This document shows positions 1 through 12,158 of a DNA stretch of 64,000 nt, piece after piece (within the stretch, counting starts at the first letter, position 1; each line of letters begins with the position of its first letter). Origin of the DNA: Marsupella aquatica (lineage: Eukaryota > Marchantiophyta); the NCBI GenBank assembly GCA_973895155.1, contig OZ316894.1, forward strand, positions 14,012,001-14,076,000. Reading direction: 5' to 3'. The notes beneath the pieces were generated by a model. It searched no databases. It was not told where the DNA came from and saw nothing but the letters and a program-made list of their open reading frames with translations. A program made the position numbers and the translations under genes.

Positions 1-159
1 CAATGTAACTATATATGCCTGCCTCTTGGCAACTATCTATATAATAGCAAATGAAGTTATTTACACATCAAAAGAAACCAAATAGTGTGAAAGCACTCTG
101 CTCTTTGTACATTCACTCTCCAGCTTGCAATGAATTGCCGTGATACATCGCCAAATTTG

Positions 160-700
160 TGTGACTATTCTGCCAATTGTTCTTTTGCACCGCTACATTT
201 TATACATTTGTGTGCTGTTCTGGCAGCCCTGCAATTGTCCACATATAAGGGCTGCCATCTTCATGTGACTGTTCTGGCAGCCTCGTGTTTGCCTAGCTAC
301 AAGGGTTTTTGTGTTCGTGTGACTGTTCTGGCAGCCCTGCGATTGCCCAGATATAAGGGCTGCCATCTTCATGTGACTGGTCTGGCAGCCTCGTGTTTGC
401 CTAGCTACAAGGGTTTTTGTGTTCGTGTGACTGTTTTGGCAGCCCTGTGATTGCCCAAATATAAGGGCTGCCATCTTCATGTGACTATTCTGGCAACCCC
501 ATGTTTGCGCAAGTATAAGGGTACTGTTGCACTTGCTTTAGTGTCCTGGCAGCCCCGCGTTTGTGACCTATGATTGTTTCTCATGTTTGTGTGATTGTTC
601 TGGCATATGAGAATTCTTTGCAAACTTTGACAGTCATTATCCTCCTCACATTCAACTAATGAGAAATACACTTGCATTTATGTGACTATTCTAATGTCCA
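160..700. repeat. Minisatellite of alternating 54-bp units
   Basis: The clean core runs from 217 to 486 and consists of five 54-bp units in the order A B A B A, so the higher-order period is 108 bp. Each unit opens with a GTTCTGGCAGCC-like word and ends in GTGTGACT or ATGTGACT. Degenerate units flank the core at about 160-216 and 487-700. Because 54 is a multiple of 3, long reading frames exist on both strands with an 18-residue repeat; I treat these as by-products of the repeat, not as genes. Confidence 0.85.
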
Positions 701-834
701 CTCATTTGCACACACAAGATGTGAAGTATGCCTAAGATCGATGAGTTAGTCAATAGCTAGGTAACTTATAGTTACTTTTAAAAGGGTCTTAATAAGCACT
801 GTTGTGTGTAGTCACTGAGCACCAAATTTCATTA

Positions 835-3800
835 TCATGAAGCCTCCTCGTGAAGGGATACATTGAGGTCAATATTGGTGTTTATGTCTACATCCCTAGC
901 ACCACCTCCAAGGTGCATGACACGAGCAGGAAGTGGTGGAGTGAACTGATTTGCTGTCCTACGTCGCCGCCTACCGTCCTTAAATTCCTTGCCTAACCTA
1001 CTCAGATGCTGCCTGATAGATTCCCGAACCACTTTGCGCTTGGATGGTAGTTTACATGGTGTTGTGCCATCCTCCTCCTGCCATTCAAGAAAGTTGCTAA
1101 GTTACCGCTCTTCAATTATTTGGTTTTTCATACAGGATAGAACAGAAATTGGAACAAACAAAAAAATATAGAACTTACCATATTAGTAATTATTTGAGAC
1201 GCAGCTGCTTGTTCTCTTGTTTGTGTTGTCCTCAAAGCCATAGTCCTCCTTCCTCTCTTCCCGCCGTGGTAAATGTCCACAACACCTAGACGTCGCTTGG
1301 ATGTAAGACCCATAGGCCTGATAAAAGCATCCATAGGACCTATATTGTCTTTCACTGAGAGGTGTTTAGTTTGTTCTTGGCTCTTCACTTTGTTCAAAGT
1401 AAGTTGTGTTGCCAGGAATACTTGCTCTATTAGACGGGCATCCCCTTCCACAATGAGCAAAATCTCGTCAAACATCTGTTGCACAGATTGTCTGAGGGAC
1501 CGCTCTGGGTTCTTTTTAGGCAGAACAGAAACATGAAGGCTAGATTCCATTGTTTCACAAACCGCATGAGGCTCGACTTGGCCTTCTACTTCTACATGTT
1601 CAGGTGGTGTCAGGATGTTCTCATCCGCATTCAAATGTGAGATGCCACCCATGAGGCTACCAAACCTGGTACCTAGTTTTTGAACCAAGACAACACCTTG
1701 ACAACCTCTCACTAGCAATGCCTTCAATTGGTGCTTGCACATGTTCCCTTCATCAGCCCACTTACAACAGCATGAAGGAAAGTTTGAATATATATTGTGC
1801 ACAATATACTCTCTCCCATGAGGTTTTAAAATTTTCACAATTGCCTGATTGGGCAATGTTGGATCAGGAAAACAGACCTGATGGTCTTTCATTCGATGCT
1901 CTGCCTTGTGGAGACTATTCAAGACTATTTCCTCTTTCTTGTAGTTGATGACTCTTCCCCTTGCTTTGCACCAAATTTTGTACCAAAAGAATGGAAGCAT
2001 CACTTGAAAAAGTGCATTCACAATCCGATCAAGGCGACGTGCTCCAATGGCCCCTATTACTCTCCTTATCATCTTTTTCAAAGTGCAATGCCAAGCTTCA
2101 ATTGCACCATTTGTATTCTGGTTGGCACGGGGCATTGATCAAACAGCCCTCATCCACTTTGCTGGAATATAAGACATGCCACAACATTTAGTACCAGAGA
2201 TCCAGGCGGAGTTATGAAGTATTCCACAACTACAAAGACACAGGATATTATGCAATATAGAACAGCTACAAAGGCACACAAACTTGTGCAGTAAAGAACA
2301 ACTACAAAAACATTGCAAAAATAAAATACATGGCAAGATATAAATACAATACAAAAACCTTAGACCAAATGGACATGTTGACAACAAAGAATTTACTAAA
2401 ATGGCCAGGCATACCCCAAATAGCAAACCACATACCTGTTCTGTACATCCAAGTGTCCTCAAAATACTGCAGAAATAGCTTTTCAAAGTTGTATTTAATT
2501 TTGAAGGCATGCCACAAGGCTTGCATGTCTTCCTCAGTCTCAGCATACATTAAATCTCCAAGATCATCATTCATGTTTAGGAGCTTGGCTCTATTGGGAA
2601 CCTTCTTGATCAGATTCTCCTTCCAAGCCCTGTATGGAAGTACCTGTGAGTGAAACGGGTAGAACAGTAACTGAAAGACTCTATAAGTGATGATGATAAC
2701 TAAACATGAGAATGGTGGTATGTGGTTTCAAACATACCTTCTGACATGCCAACTATAGAAGTATATTGGGATGTTAGGAAACACTGCTTGTAAGGCACTA
2801 ACTTTAGCCTGAGCGCAGTCGATGATGAAACAACTTGGACTCCAATCAGGTTTGGTCAACAAGGCTCTATCTTTCACAGCTTGTAAAAACGACCCAATAT
2901 GTTCTGCTGACTCTGATTGTTGTATACACCACGCTATGGGTAGTCCCATTTGGTGTTCACCAAATGCAACAAGAGTAAAGAAAGGAAACTGCCATCATAA
3001 CAAATGTAATTAAGGTTACATGCTAGAACAGTAATGTCAGTCAATACAGAAATAAACCAAAAATCAATCTATTCATTAAAAGTGAATTATTATTCAATTT
3101 ATGAACATTTGGGCAATAGAAAGTGTACATTTGGCCTTCAAAAAGTGTACAATTGGGCAAGAAATTAAGTTGATGGCCATCAAATATACCACCATGTTCA
3201 TCCTTTGTAAATGAACTAGGATGAGACTCCTTATAGTCAAGATCATTTTTGCCCCCTCAAGTTTACAATTGATCATTTAGGTGTAGAGTATTGTACCTTA
3301 GTGTACCTTTTGGGTTTAAAAAGTGTACATTTAGAGACCAAAAAGTGAATCTTTAGAGGCCTAAAAGTGAACAAAATAAAATACACTTTTAATGAATAGT
3401 GTGATAAAACAGTAATGTCATTCAACACAGAAATCAACCAGAACGGTAATTCAAACACACGATAACATCACAAAAATGAATAAAACATAATGTAGGAAAG
3501 GGACCAAGAGAACTGACCCCATATTTGTTTATTGCAAATGTGGAGTCCAGAGCCAAGACCGACCCATGAGACAACTTTGTCATTTGAGCAAGCTGCCAAG
3601 GTGATTGGAGTCCAAGCATGAACTCCTGCTCTGGAGGTCCCTCCAAGTACTCATGGGAAAGAAAAACTCTTTCAAGGTAAAGGCATTTCCATTTCCGCAT
3701 TGAGGCTTGGTCATTGTCATCCCATAACCACAACTCTTTGTCAATTTTCCTCTTCAGGTTTCGCAGGTCCTGTTTTGACAAAAGGTCGTCTCTACCGTCA

Positions 3801-4704
3801 AAGCTTAGTGTGACTTCCATGTCAGTGACATTATGGCCATGATCATCACCATCCCTCTCAAATTGTGACTGGCAGTGTAGGTCATATATGTCAAGGACAG
3901 ACCACTTTGCCCTCAACAAGTCTTCTAGGTGTTTTTGCAACTCGTTGGTCAGCCATGGAGCAACACTACACTTTGGCCCCCATGTTGGCGGCCCCATTTC
4001 ATGCTCCCAAGAACCATGCACTATGTCGCCTCTGAGGTTGCAATGGATTCTGCAACCAGAATAGTAATAACCACACACAGTTTCAGTGATGTTTGATGAC
4101 AGAACAGTAACAACATCACATAGTTTCAGTGAAGTTTGATGCCAGAACACACACTATATCACAAATAACTTACTGTGATGTGAAGAGTACATGGTGGCAG
4201 AACAATAAGGAAAAATCAAACTGGAATGCAAGAATAGAGTCATAGAAGTTCATTCTGAGTCAAAAGGTAGTTTGTACCTATTACTATAGGTGATTTGACC
4301 AGCGCCAGGGATCATCTTGAATCTCTTTGCAATGAAGTGGCATTGACAATTCCTTTTTGCGTGATTGTTGAAGTTCTTTTTGCATAGACGTGGCCTGCTC
4401 CCAATTCCTGAATTTGGATGTGTTCCTTGGAGAGGAGGAACACATAGATTGACGTTGTCTTCTTGCGGGCCATAAGAACACCAAATATCTTATACTCTAC
4501 CCAATCTGTGTTCTCAGAATCTGATTTCTTTGAAGTCCTAATGTAAAAAGATGTCTCAAATTTAGGATCTCTTTTGCCCTCCCCATCCCTAAAGTCTGTC
4601 AGGCGTTCCCAAGGAATGACAGCTTGATTAAGAGTCCAAACAAGTGACAATGCGGAGAACTTCCCAAGAGGTGGGTCCTGAATCACACCCCTTGTCATGT
4701 CCAT
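835..4704 (-). pseudogene. MULE (MuDR-type) transposase with SWIM zinc finger, degraded
   Basis: Mutator-like transposases cut and paste DNA elements in the nucleus. Six exons can be read: 4704-4278, 4049-3518, 2988-2738, 2629-2436, 2161-1179 and 1077-835. All five introns are GT-AG and the phases agree across every junction, giving about 876 residues. The N-terminal region reads NNHAKRNCQCHFIAKRF, a C/H-rich DNA-binding type. The catalytic region shows LALDSTF (first Asp), CFIIDCAQAK (second Asp) and NTNGAIEAWH (Glu). The SWIM finger is the C-C-K...C-K-H segment in exon 5. The tail encoded by exon 6 is Arg-rich. Two lesions are visible: a one-base loss near 4468-4474 shifts the frame in exon 1, and an in-frame TGA sits at 2139-2141 just before the catalytic Glu segment. 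The start at 4704 is the first ATG in frame and is uncertain. No terminal inverted repeats were found, so it may be an old MULE or a lost domesticated copy. Confidence 0.85.
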
Positions 4705-5488
4705 TGCAACTAGGGTACGTCACATCCAATAACTGTGTGGGACTGGTAGAACGACTACACAAACACCATTGTTCTAACATGTTTACATGGAAAGAGATGA
4801 CGGAGGCAATCTGTCCCATGATCAATGCTCCTCAATAGTGATAGGGTCCACACATGCAAAAAGTGCACTGCAACGTTGCCAGTAACCTGATCTTGATCTT
4901 CTCTTGCTTGGGGCAGAGGCGCCAGGTACAGAACGCTGAACACTACTAAGGTGCTTAGTGAAACAAATTAGAACCTAATACGGATCGACATTGTTAACAT
5001 AATCCGTGGTGAAGAAAAAGTAAAAACAGATATGCATAGTGGAAAAACACAATCTTAACTGAAAAGGCCAAATCGCATTTATTAGCGCGCGTGGGAGACA
5101 AGAAACAAGAGCTCAAGACTCTACAAACTTCGGGCAGAACGCTCGCGCGCTAGAAAATGGGATGACAACAGAACGCACAACGCTGCACATCGAGTATTTC
5201 CAGCAGCGGGACCACAATGATAACAACTGAGAATGAGCACATGTGACAAAAACAGAGGGGGCCTGGAGGCCGGGTAAGCGTGTCCCGCGCCCTAAAGGCC
5301 GTGAAATTTGAAATGGACGGAAATTTTCTGTCCGTCGACGATTGGGGCTAATACGTTTCAAGTGCGCCAGAATGGTGATTGACAGACGCGCGAGCTTGCG
5401 GACAACGGCATTGGGATTAGTGACGGGCAGGGTACGGGGCCCCAAGAAGGCTGGGGAGCCTTAATGCGGTGTTGATTTAACCCGGTGT
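4705..5488. other. Non-coding stretch ending in a foldback-type terminus
   Basis: No gene is visible. The last part (about 5395-5488), with TACGGGGCCCCAAGAAG and a GGTGTTGATTTAACCC-like end, matches the right terminus of the foldback at 7451-8300 in the same orientation. It is probably a stranded end of an older copy of that family. Confidence 0.4.
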
Positions 5489-5719
5489 CATTTTTGTGTC
5501 GCACTTCAGTTAGGCCAGCCCCATTTTTGGGTCCCGGTTCAGTTTTGAGGAGGGCACATATTTTTGAGGAGTTTATAATGCTTGACGCTTTTAACTTATT
5601 CAAAAATAATGTAAACTATAATATCAATTTTAAAAGTATCAATATATTTTTTAATAAAAAATAAAAAATAGTTATCAAGGGTTAAATGGTAATGAGCATG
5701 GAGAATTGATGCACAAAAG

Positions 5720-5815
5720 TAGTGTGTGACCTAGTGGTATTGGAGCTCAGTTGAGACTACAAGGTGGCGTGTTCAAGGCACACGATGGGCATCTTTTCTT
5801 TTCTTTTCTTTAATT
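5720..5815 (+). repeat. tRNA-like SINE head (left arm)
   Basis: GACCTAGTGGTATTGGAG resembles a polymerase III A box, and GTGTTCAAGGCAC about 40 bp downstream resembles a B box. They are followed by a pyrimidine tract (CTTTTCTTTTCTTTTCTTT). This is the layout of a tRNA-derived SINE head. Its mirror copy lies in the other foldback arm at about 6890-6975. No complete tRNA cloverleaf can be drawn, so it is not a tRNA gene. Confidence 0.4.
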
Positions 5816-6889
5816 GAGGGCATGGAAAGTCATGAACGTTAGAGGGGGCGAGGGTGTCTAATTGTATTTGAAAATGGAAATGGTAAATGAGATAGATATG
5901 GGGGGTTCAACTAATTTGGAGATAGAAAAAATAACAAAGGATACACCCATCAGAGCCAGGGATAAAAATTAAAATAATGTCCAAAAAAATTGGACTTGGG
6001 GACATGAAATGAGGATGCTCCATATAGGAGCAGCAGAAAATTTGAGGAGACACGATCACATAATAAAACCATTTATCTCCTAAACCATTCATGGTAAGCA
6101 CACATCTTATTGTATAAGAAGCAAAACTTTATTCATGAAATTTGTTTTCAAATCAAAAAAGATATGATAGGATGCTAGGCATGCCAATGGCAGTCTACCA
6201 CCTTACAATTGATCACTCAATCACATATCTTTTCTACATACAAGGTTGGAAATAGTCTAAGTTGGCTACCCTGGAAAACAACAGAGTCTACCAGAGGTGC
6301 TGTGCTTGACACATTTGTCAAGACACTCAAAGAATTAGGACCCATGCTTGTACCAATTCCTTGCAAACTTTCAGAACCCTGTCAATTGGAGCACACTTCC
6401 CAATCCTGGCCCTGTTGTCTTCCCTACCACATACTTTTGGACCTGCTTCATAGGGGCCTTCTGCTGGGTTGGTTTTTGTGCCCTTTTCATAGGGGCTTTC
6501 TTTTGTCTTACTGGTTTCTCAGCTTGTTGCACAAGGCATTTCTTCTCCTGTCTCTGCTCAACACGTACCACCTCTAATATTGTTGTCTTTTGACTACTAA
6601 CCTCTTTTGTTGGCTTCTTGTACTAACCTCTTTTGTTGGATTCTTCCTAAAACTGAAAGCAGCTACCCACCAAGGAACATGATTGGCACCAGTCCTCACA
6701 ACAATGGGCAGGTACAAGAAACTAACAAAAGAGGTTAATTTATCTCCCTGGCTCTGATGGATGTTTAGTTTGTTATTTTTTCTATCTCCACATTACTTGA
6801 ACCCCCATATATATTTCATTTACCATTTCCATTTCAAATACAATTAGATAACCTGCCCTTTCTAAGGTTCATTCCTTTCCATGCCCTCA

Positions 6890-6975
6890 ATCAAAGAAAA
6901 GAAAAGTTGCCCGTCGTGTGCCTTGAACATGCCACCTCATAGTCTCAACTGAGCTCCAATACCACTACATTACTT
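6890..6975 (-). repeat. tRNA-like SINE head (right arm, inverted copy)
   Basis: Inverted counterpart of the A-box/B-box-like block in the left arm of the foldback. Read on the minus strand it shows GTAGTGGTATTGGAG and ATGTTCAAGGCAC. It differs from the left copy by several substitutions and a short deletion just before the A box. Confidence 0.4.
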
Positions 6976-7450
6976 CTGTGCATCAATTCTCCATGCTCAT
7001 TACCATTTAATCGTTTATAATTATTTTATATTTAATATTAAAAAATATATTGATATTTGTAAAATTGATATTATAGTTTTACATTATTTTTGAATAAGTT
7101 ATAAGCGTCAAACATTAGAACTCAAAAATCTGTGCCCTCCTCAAAACTGAACCGGGACCCAAAAATGGGGCTGGCCTGAAACTGAAGCGAGACACAAAAA
7201 TGGAGAGAGCATTCCGGTGGGCTGTGGGGGAGAATCGAGGTGCATTGAATGACAATGCAGGGACTTGTCTCCCTGAATCCCCTAAGTGTATTGGGCCTCG
7301 CTCCCCCTCCTTAGTACTTGAATGTACCATGCAGGTACAGTCATACCTGCTAAAGGCCCGTCCTTCTTAATGCACCATAGGGCCTCATGCCCCTGTCAAT
7401 GGCTCAAGCCCTGCATAGGGCCTTGTGCATGACTTAATGTAACCAAGCCA

Positions 7451-8300
7451 GGGGCTAGAACCGCGCGTTAAATCTACACCACGTCAATGCTCCCGGATCG
7501 TCTTGAGGCCCCGTACACTGCCCGTCCCAGTTCCCAATGTTGTTGCCCGCTCTTGCGCGAGTTTTCCAGAACATAAACTAAGACTCTTTCATTTTGTCAC
7601 CCGCTCCGGCCCGATTAATATTGTGCCATCAACTTTAGGTTTATGTTTTGGCACCCTTCACTTTTTGTCACTCGCTCCGGCCTGATCAACTTTGCACCAT
7701 CAACTTCTTCCTTGTGAAGTTGTGGTTTATGTTTTGGCAACATTTTTGTCCAACAAAGTCATGCCCTGGCTAGGGAGTCATGCTTGCTTTGTAAGAGAGT
7801 CTAAGTGTTCAAGTACAACCTAGTACTTTGGTTAAGAATCATGATTGATAGAGTCTTGGTTGTTCTGCCAAATGCCTCTTTTCTATGGAGTTGTGGTTCA
7901 TGTTTTGGCAACACTTCTTTCCAATGGAGTCATCTTTGTTTCATAATAGAGTGTAAGTGTTCAGGCAAAGCCTGGTACTTTGGATGAGAGTCATGATAAA
8001 TGATAGAGTATTGGTTTATGTTGTGGCAAACTTGGGCCGGAGTAGGCAACGGCAATGGGGACTTGGGCTGGAGCGGGCAAAAGCAAGATAGTGAAGGGTG
8101 CCAGAACATAAACTGAAAGTTGACAGCACAAAGTTGATCGAGCCGGGGCATGTGACAATATGGTAGAATTTTGGTTTATGTTCTGGAAAACTCGGGCTGG
8201 AGCGGGCAGCAACATTGGGGACTAGGATGGGCAGTGTACGGGGTCCCAAGAAGATCAGGGAGCATGAACGCGGTGTAGACTTAACTCGCGGTGGGCTAGA
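7451..8300. mobile_element. Second foldback element, arms of about 270-285 bp
   Basis: The arm at 7451 to about 7720 is repeated inverted at about 8016-8300. Matching words from the ends inwards include GTTAA(A/G)TCTACACC, ATGCTCCC, the CCCGTACACTGCCC block, TTTTCCAGAACATAAACT and CACCCTTCACTTTTTGTC-like sequence. The outer ends (near 7461 and 8290) read roughly ACCGCG. The spacer (7721-8015) is AT-rich and holds no gene. Many CpG-to-TpG differences between the arms suggest decay under methylation. Confidence 0.65.
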
Positions 8301-8848
8301 CACATGCCCTCGCTGTCTTTGTACGCACTAGGAAATACTGTCTATCGTACAACAAGCCGTATACAATTGCAATGCGGCAGCAATAAATAAGGAACAAACG
8401 CAACTTCAGGCAAGCAAAGGATCGATGTTTCCCTGAGGGGAAACTCACATTGACATCCCCAAAATTGATAACTCAAGGATTAAGAAGACATAGCAAAGAG
8501 CTTAAGGAGCTTAAGGCTATGACCAACAACATAGAAAATGACATTGTTACACACTCGAATGGCAAAAAAATAATGAAACCTATGCTATAACGTAGTGCTT
8601 ACCGACATGCATGAGAGATCGCTGGATTGTTCACCCGACAGATCTATAGAGGACAAAGACACATCCGACACTCTGATTTGAAGTCTCAATCAGGAAACTG
8701 TCACCTCTTCCAACCATGAAACCTCCAACTCTCAACAATTAGTGAAATGATCATGCAATAGTCAACAACAATTTAATCTCTCATCACGATCCAACACAAC
8801 AAATGCCTCACCACTGCCCAGGCAACCAAACGTCAATTGAAACACAAA

Positions 8849-9160
8849 GCTCTGATACCGCTTGTAAGAAATTGTCAGCTCCAGATTAGACAGCAATGCA
8901 AAACATTATAACACTCAATCTCACACTACACCAACAAGACACCACGATGGAGAAACTCCTGAAGGATCCATAGCCCATGAGACACTACATGTGAAGAATG
9001 AGGGAGAGAATGCTCTCCCTCCAACCTATACCCCCAAGGGGGGGCCAAGATGTGTGGGCCTAAATTAACTAAGCGGATATTATCCTAATGTAATCCCCGA
9101 TGTAATCCAAGGTTAACCAAACCTAGTAAGGCCAAACTAACTAGAAGCTGGAAACTCGAG
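8849..9160 (-). mobile_element. LTR-retrotransposon remnant (LTR end plus primer-binding site)
   Basis: On the minus strand, 8861-8849 reads GCGGTATCAGAGC, the usual primer-binding site matching the 3' end of initiator methionine tRNA. It directly follows an LTR-like end ...TTACA whose last base is 8863. The LTR body extends upward at least to about 9160. Part of it (about 8990-9150, with CTCCCTCCAACCTATACCCC) recurs at about 18930-19080. No gag or pol frames were found below the site, so this is a truncated or TRIM-like element. Confidence 0.6.
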
Positions 9161-12158
9161 TCAATTCCTAACAGATCTTATCCTAAATTAATCTAGTGTT
9201 ACTAATCCTGGTTCCAAACTAACTACAATTAAGAGCACATGGCCAATTCCTGATAAAGCTCTCATTAGGATGCCTTACTTACCATGATGCACACAATGGT
9301 GCCCCCAATGACACTTGAATACTTAGTATATTGGAGGATGAGTTGTGGACCTCCACATGAAACGCCCTTGTAAAGCTTGCTCCCTCTTCTGAGATACAGC
9401 TCACCCCTTACTATGAATAAGCTACTACCAATGACCTCCTTCACTAGGTGCAACAACTCCCATACAAACCGACACTTATCCCTCCAAGCTATAAGGCTTC
9501 AACTCCACCTCAACAATGGCCCGCAAATGCATATGGATCCCAAAGGTAAATACCCTACTCAAGGTACCAAGGGACAACTGAACCATTGATTTTTTTCAAA
9601 CTCAACACTGTTAGTAAGCTGGTTAGGGAATTTCTCCTCCCAGAGTGTAATAGTCTTGCCATAAGTAGCGGGATAAGTAGAAACAAAGGGTTGACACTCA
9701 TTGCTCATCCAAAGCAACTCTACCAAGCCTTCCCTTGTTTCCCCACTTTCTATTTGCCAGTGGCTGATTGTCTTGCCTCTAGAATACGCTCATGGCCCTA
9801 AGAAACTAGCTTGTCCCAAGGCGTCAGTTCCCAACTCTAGAGTCCATCCCAATGGGTCCAACTGAAACCGGATCACTAGGGCGTGACAACTCAACAACAC
9901 CTTGTCTACTTGCATTGGCCTCTCCAATTTGGAGCCCCCTTGGAGACTCAACAAAGCCTGGCTGCTATTTCAACAGGATCAGCAAGAGGATTCAAATTCC
10001 CTGGAAACCGTGAGGACCAAAGTCACCCCAGGGCCCAACGTACTGAGATCATGAGAGGTCTTATTCTTGAGAGCTTTCCAACAAGCCCAAAAAGTACCCC
10101 AATGGACTTTTGGTGGATAATTATTGGGCCATTTCTATATGGTCTTTTCCTTTGTTAGCGCAATTGCTGCACCCTATGCCTTGGGCTTGCCCCTTAGTCA
10201 CTAGAGGGGACATGACTCCCCTCATATATGCTTCTGTATACATGTCACCTTTGGACTAACTTTGGTCCCTTATTTTTGGCCTCCAACCTTATGCCCAAAC
10301 GTCCAACCAAAAGGCTCCGATGAATGCAACAGTAGCCCGGGTGCACTTGTGGTCTTGGTTCGTCCAATAACATCTGTGCTAAAAATTATGCCCACGACAC
10401 CATTCTGGTCCATGCGTGCCGATCTGTGCGCCAGTCAATGCATAGACCTCCCACCTTTGTACTTCAATCTTGCTCCAATCATAACTTGATATCTATGTCT
10501 GTTGAGGACGTGCCTCATATGGTTGTGGCCGGGCTTAACTTGTACAGTACTGCTATGGGGCTTGCGTTCCTGATACTTTCCTTTTCCAATGTGTACACGT
10601 GCTCCGATGATACCAATATGCAAACATATGCTTCCTTTAGCAAATTCAAGCTTTCGCATTGTCTTGATGGTCTGAACACAACCATGTGCTCAAAATCAAA
10701 TTTTGAGCTCCCTAGGTTTAGTGAATCCCTTACTTTGGATTCTAATAAGGGTCTTGCCACAAGCCTATGCCTATGCTAAACCCAACAGCCCTGCTTGTCC
10801 CATTTATTCTCATCATGGCCTCCTCATCCTCAGCCGAATCTCGGACAGCCAATCCAATAGCAAACCTTAGAGGGACCCAAGCCGGAGTGGATATGAGTAG
10901 GTGCAGTCATGTCTGCAACTAAATGTAATTATTTGCACTAATCTAACTAGTAAAGTGTTGGCAGATCCATGCTTCATGCATGGAGTCTAAAGTGAGCCTC
11001 TAGATAATAATCCTGGGTGAGGAAATGAGGAAGGGGGTGAGGGCTGTTAACGGGTGTTGTAGAGAGGTTTATTCCAACTATTAACATGCAAAGACATGGC
11101 CCGTCGGGCTAGTTTGATGGATCACAGTTCACCATAAACTTAAAGTTTCTAATGATAAAATGTATTCACCAAGTTCACATGGATCTATGATGGAATATTC
11201 TTTAATTTTTCTTTTGTTTTCTAGTCCCCACTTTATAATTTGTCCCTCAGATAATTCATAAATCATTTCTTTTGTCATAAAGATTGAAATGTCTAGACCA
11301 TGTCACTAGTAGAGGAGCAATCTTTTTGCTTGGAAGGCAGTGAGTTCAAATTGAAGGAATTCAACCTTGAGTAAATGAACCATGACCGAAATCATGTACA
11401 TTTGGGTTTGGAAGAAGGCTAATTAAGATGTTTGGGAAGCAAAATTTGGAGCAAAGCTTGAAGACGAGAACAGAGAATTGGAAAGGAATTTGGGAAAGTG
11501 AATACTTAATAGGTTTAGAGGCGATTGATTCAGGACTAAGTACCCAAAGCTTGGGGAATAAATAATATTGCCCCCTTAAGAATAATAGCCCTAATACCAG
11601 TGCACAGGAAGGGCTCCCCATACTCATTCTTTCCATGCCTTCTCTGCTCATAGGCATAACCTAAATTTAAAAATTAGTTTGAGTACCACTTGGTTGTATA
11701 AGTTTGATGTTCTTCAACAAGTTAGAACCTGAAAAATCCATTTGGGGTGAAACTTAACATCACATTGAACTTTACCATGTGACAATGCTGGCTGGGGCCT
11801 GTTTTCAGGCCCCATCACTAAAATAGTTCAGCCAATGATTCAAATTGGGAAGTAACCATGTGTCACCTAAAGGACAGTTAGGGTGAAACTTGAATGAGAC
11901 ATACAGGGTATAATGGAGGTAGTAAGAACTTTATGGCTCACTACCGATACACATTCCCATGTACCCTAACCTCTCTAACGTGACTGTAGGTACCTTCAAA
12001 TTTCATTGGTAATAGGCTCTTCATCTGACATGCCAAAGGATATGGAAATAGGCTAAATTATCACAGCAAGTTCCTCAACGTTTTGTCTTCAAATATTGAT
12101 GATCGCGTTTTTAAGTTTAACTCACAAGGCAGAAGCCTTCTGTACAATTGCAAAGGTT
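9160..12158. other. Gene-free repeat-derived stretch
   Basis: About 3 kb with no gene that I can support. Reading frames are all under about 120 codons, lack recognisable motifs, and often overlap on both strands. The style (GAGAGCTTTCCAACAAGCCC near 10070) suggests old LTR-retrotransposon sequence, but no termini were found. Confidence 0.4.

Larger units (their letters stand above)
5489..7202. mobile_element. Foldback element with arms of about 470 bp
   Basis: The segment 5489 to about 5970 is repeated in inverted orientation at about 6737-7202, starting in both arms with CATTTTTGTGTC. The arms match over nearly their whole length with scattered substitutions and small indels, including an AT-rich tract and the words GGTAATGAGCATGGAG and GGGTTCAA. 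The centre (5971-6736) is unique and holds only weak frames. On its minus strand there is a Lys/Gln-rich stretch of about 66 codons (6371-6571) of no known identity. No clear target duplication was found. It is probably a non-autonomous DNA transposon or an inverted duplication of a repeat. Confidence 0.7.

Noticed and set aside
130-480. Frames of about 100 codons on both strands of the first repeat
   Set aside because: They are a by-product of a 54-bp repeat without stops; the same region is open on both strands and matches no protein.
5489-8300. Inverted repeats as termini of the MULE at 835-4704
   Set aside because: Both pairs lie entirely on one side of the transposase gene and enclose their own spacers.
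11280-11360. Second tRNA-like SINE head (GAGTTCAAATTG near 11341)
   Set aside because: The B-box resemblance is weak and no matching A box or tail is present.
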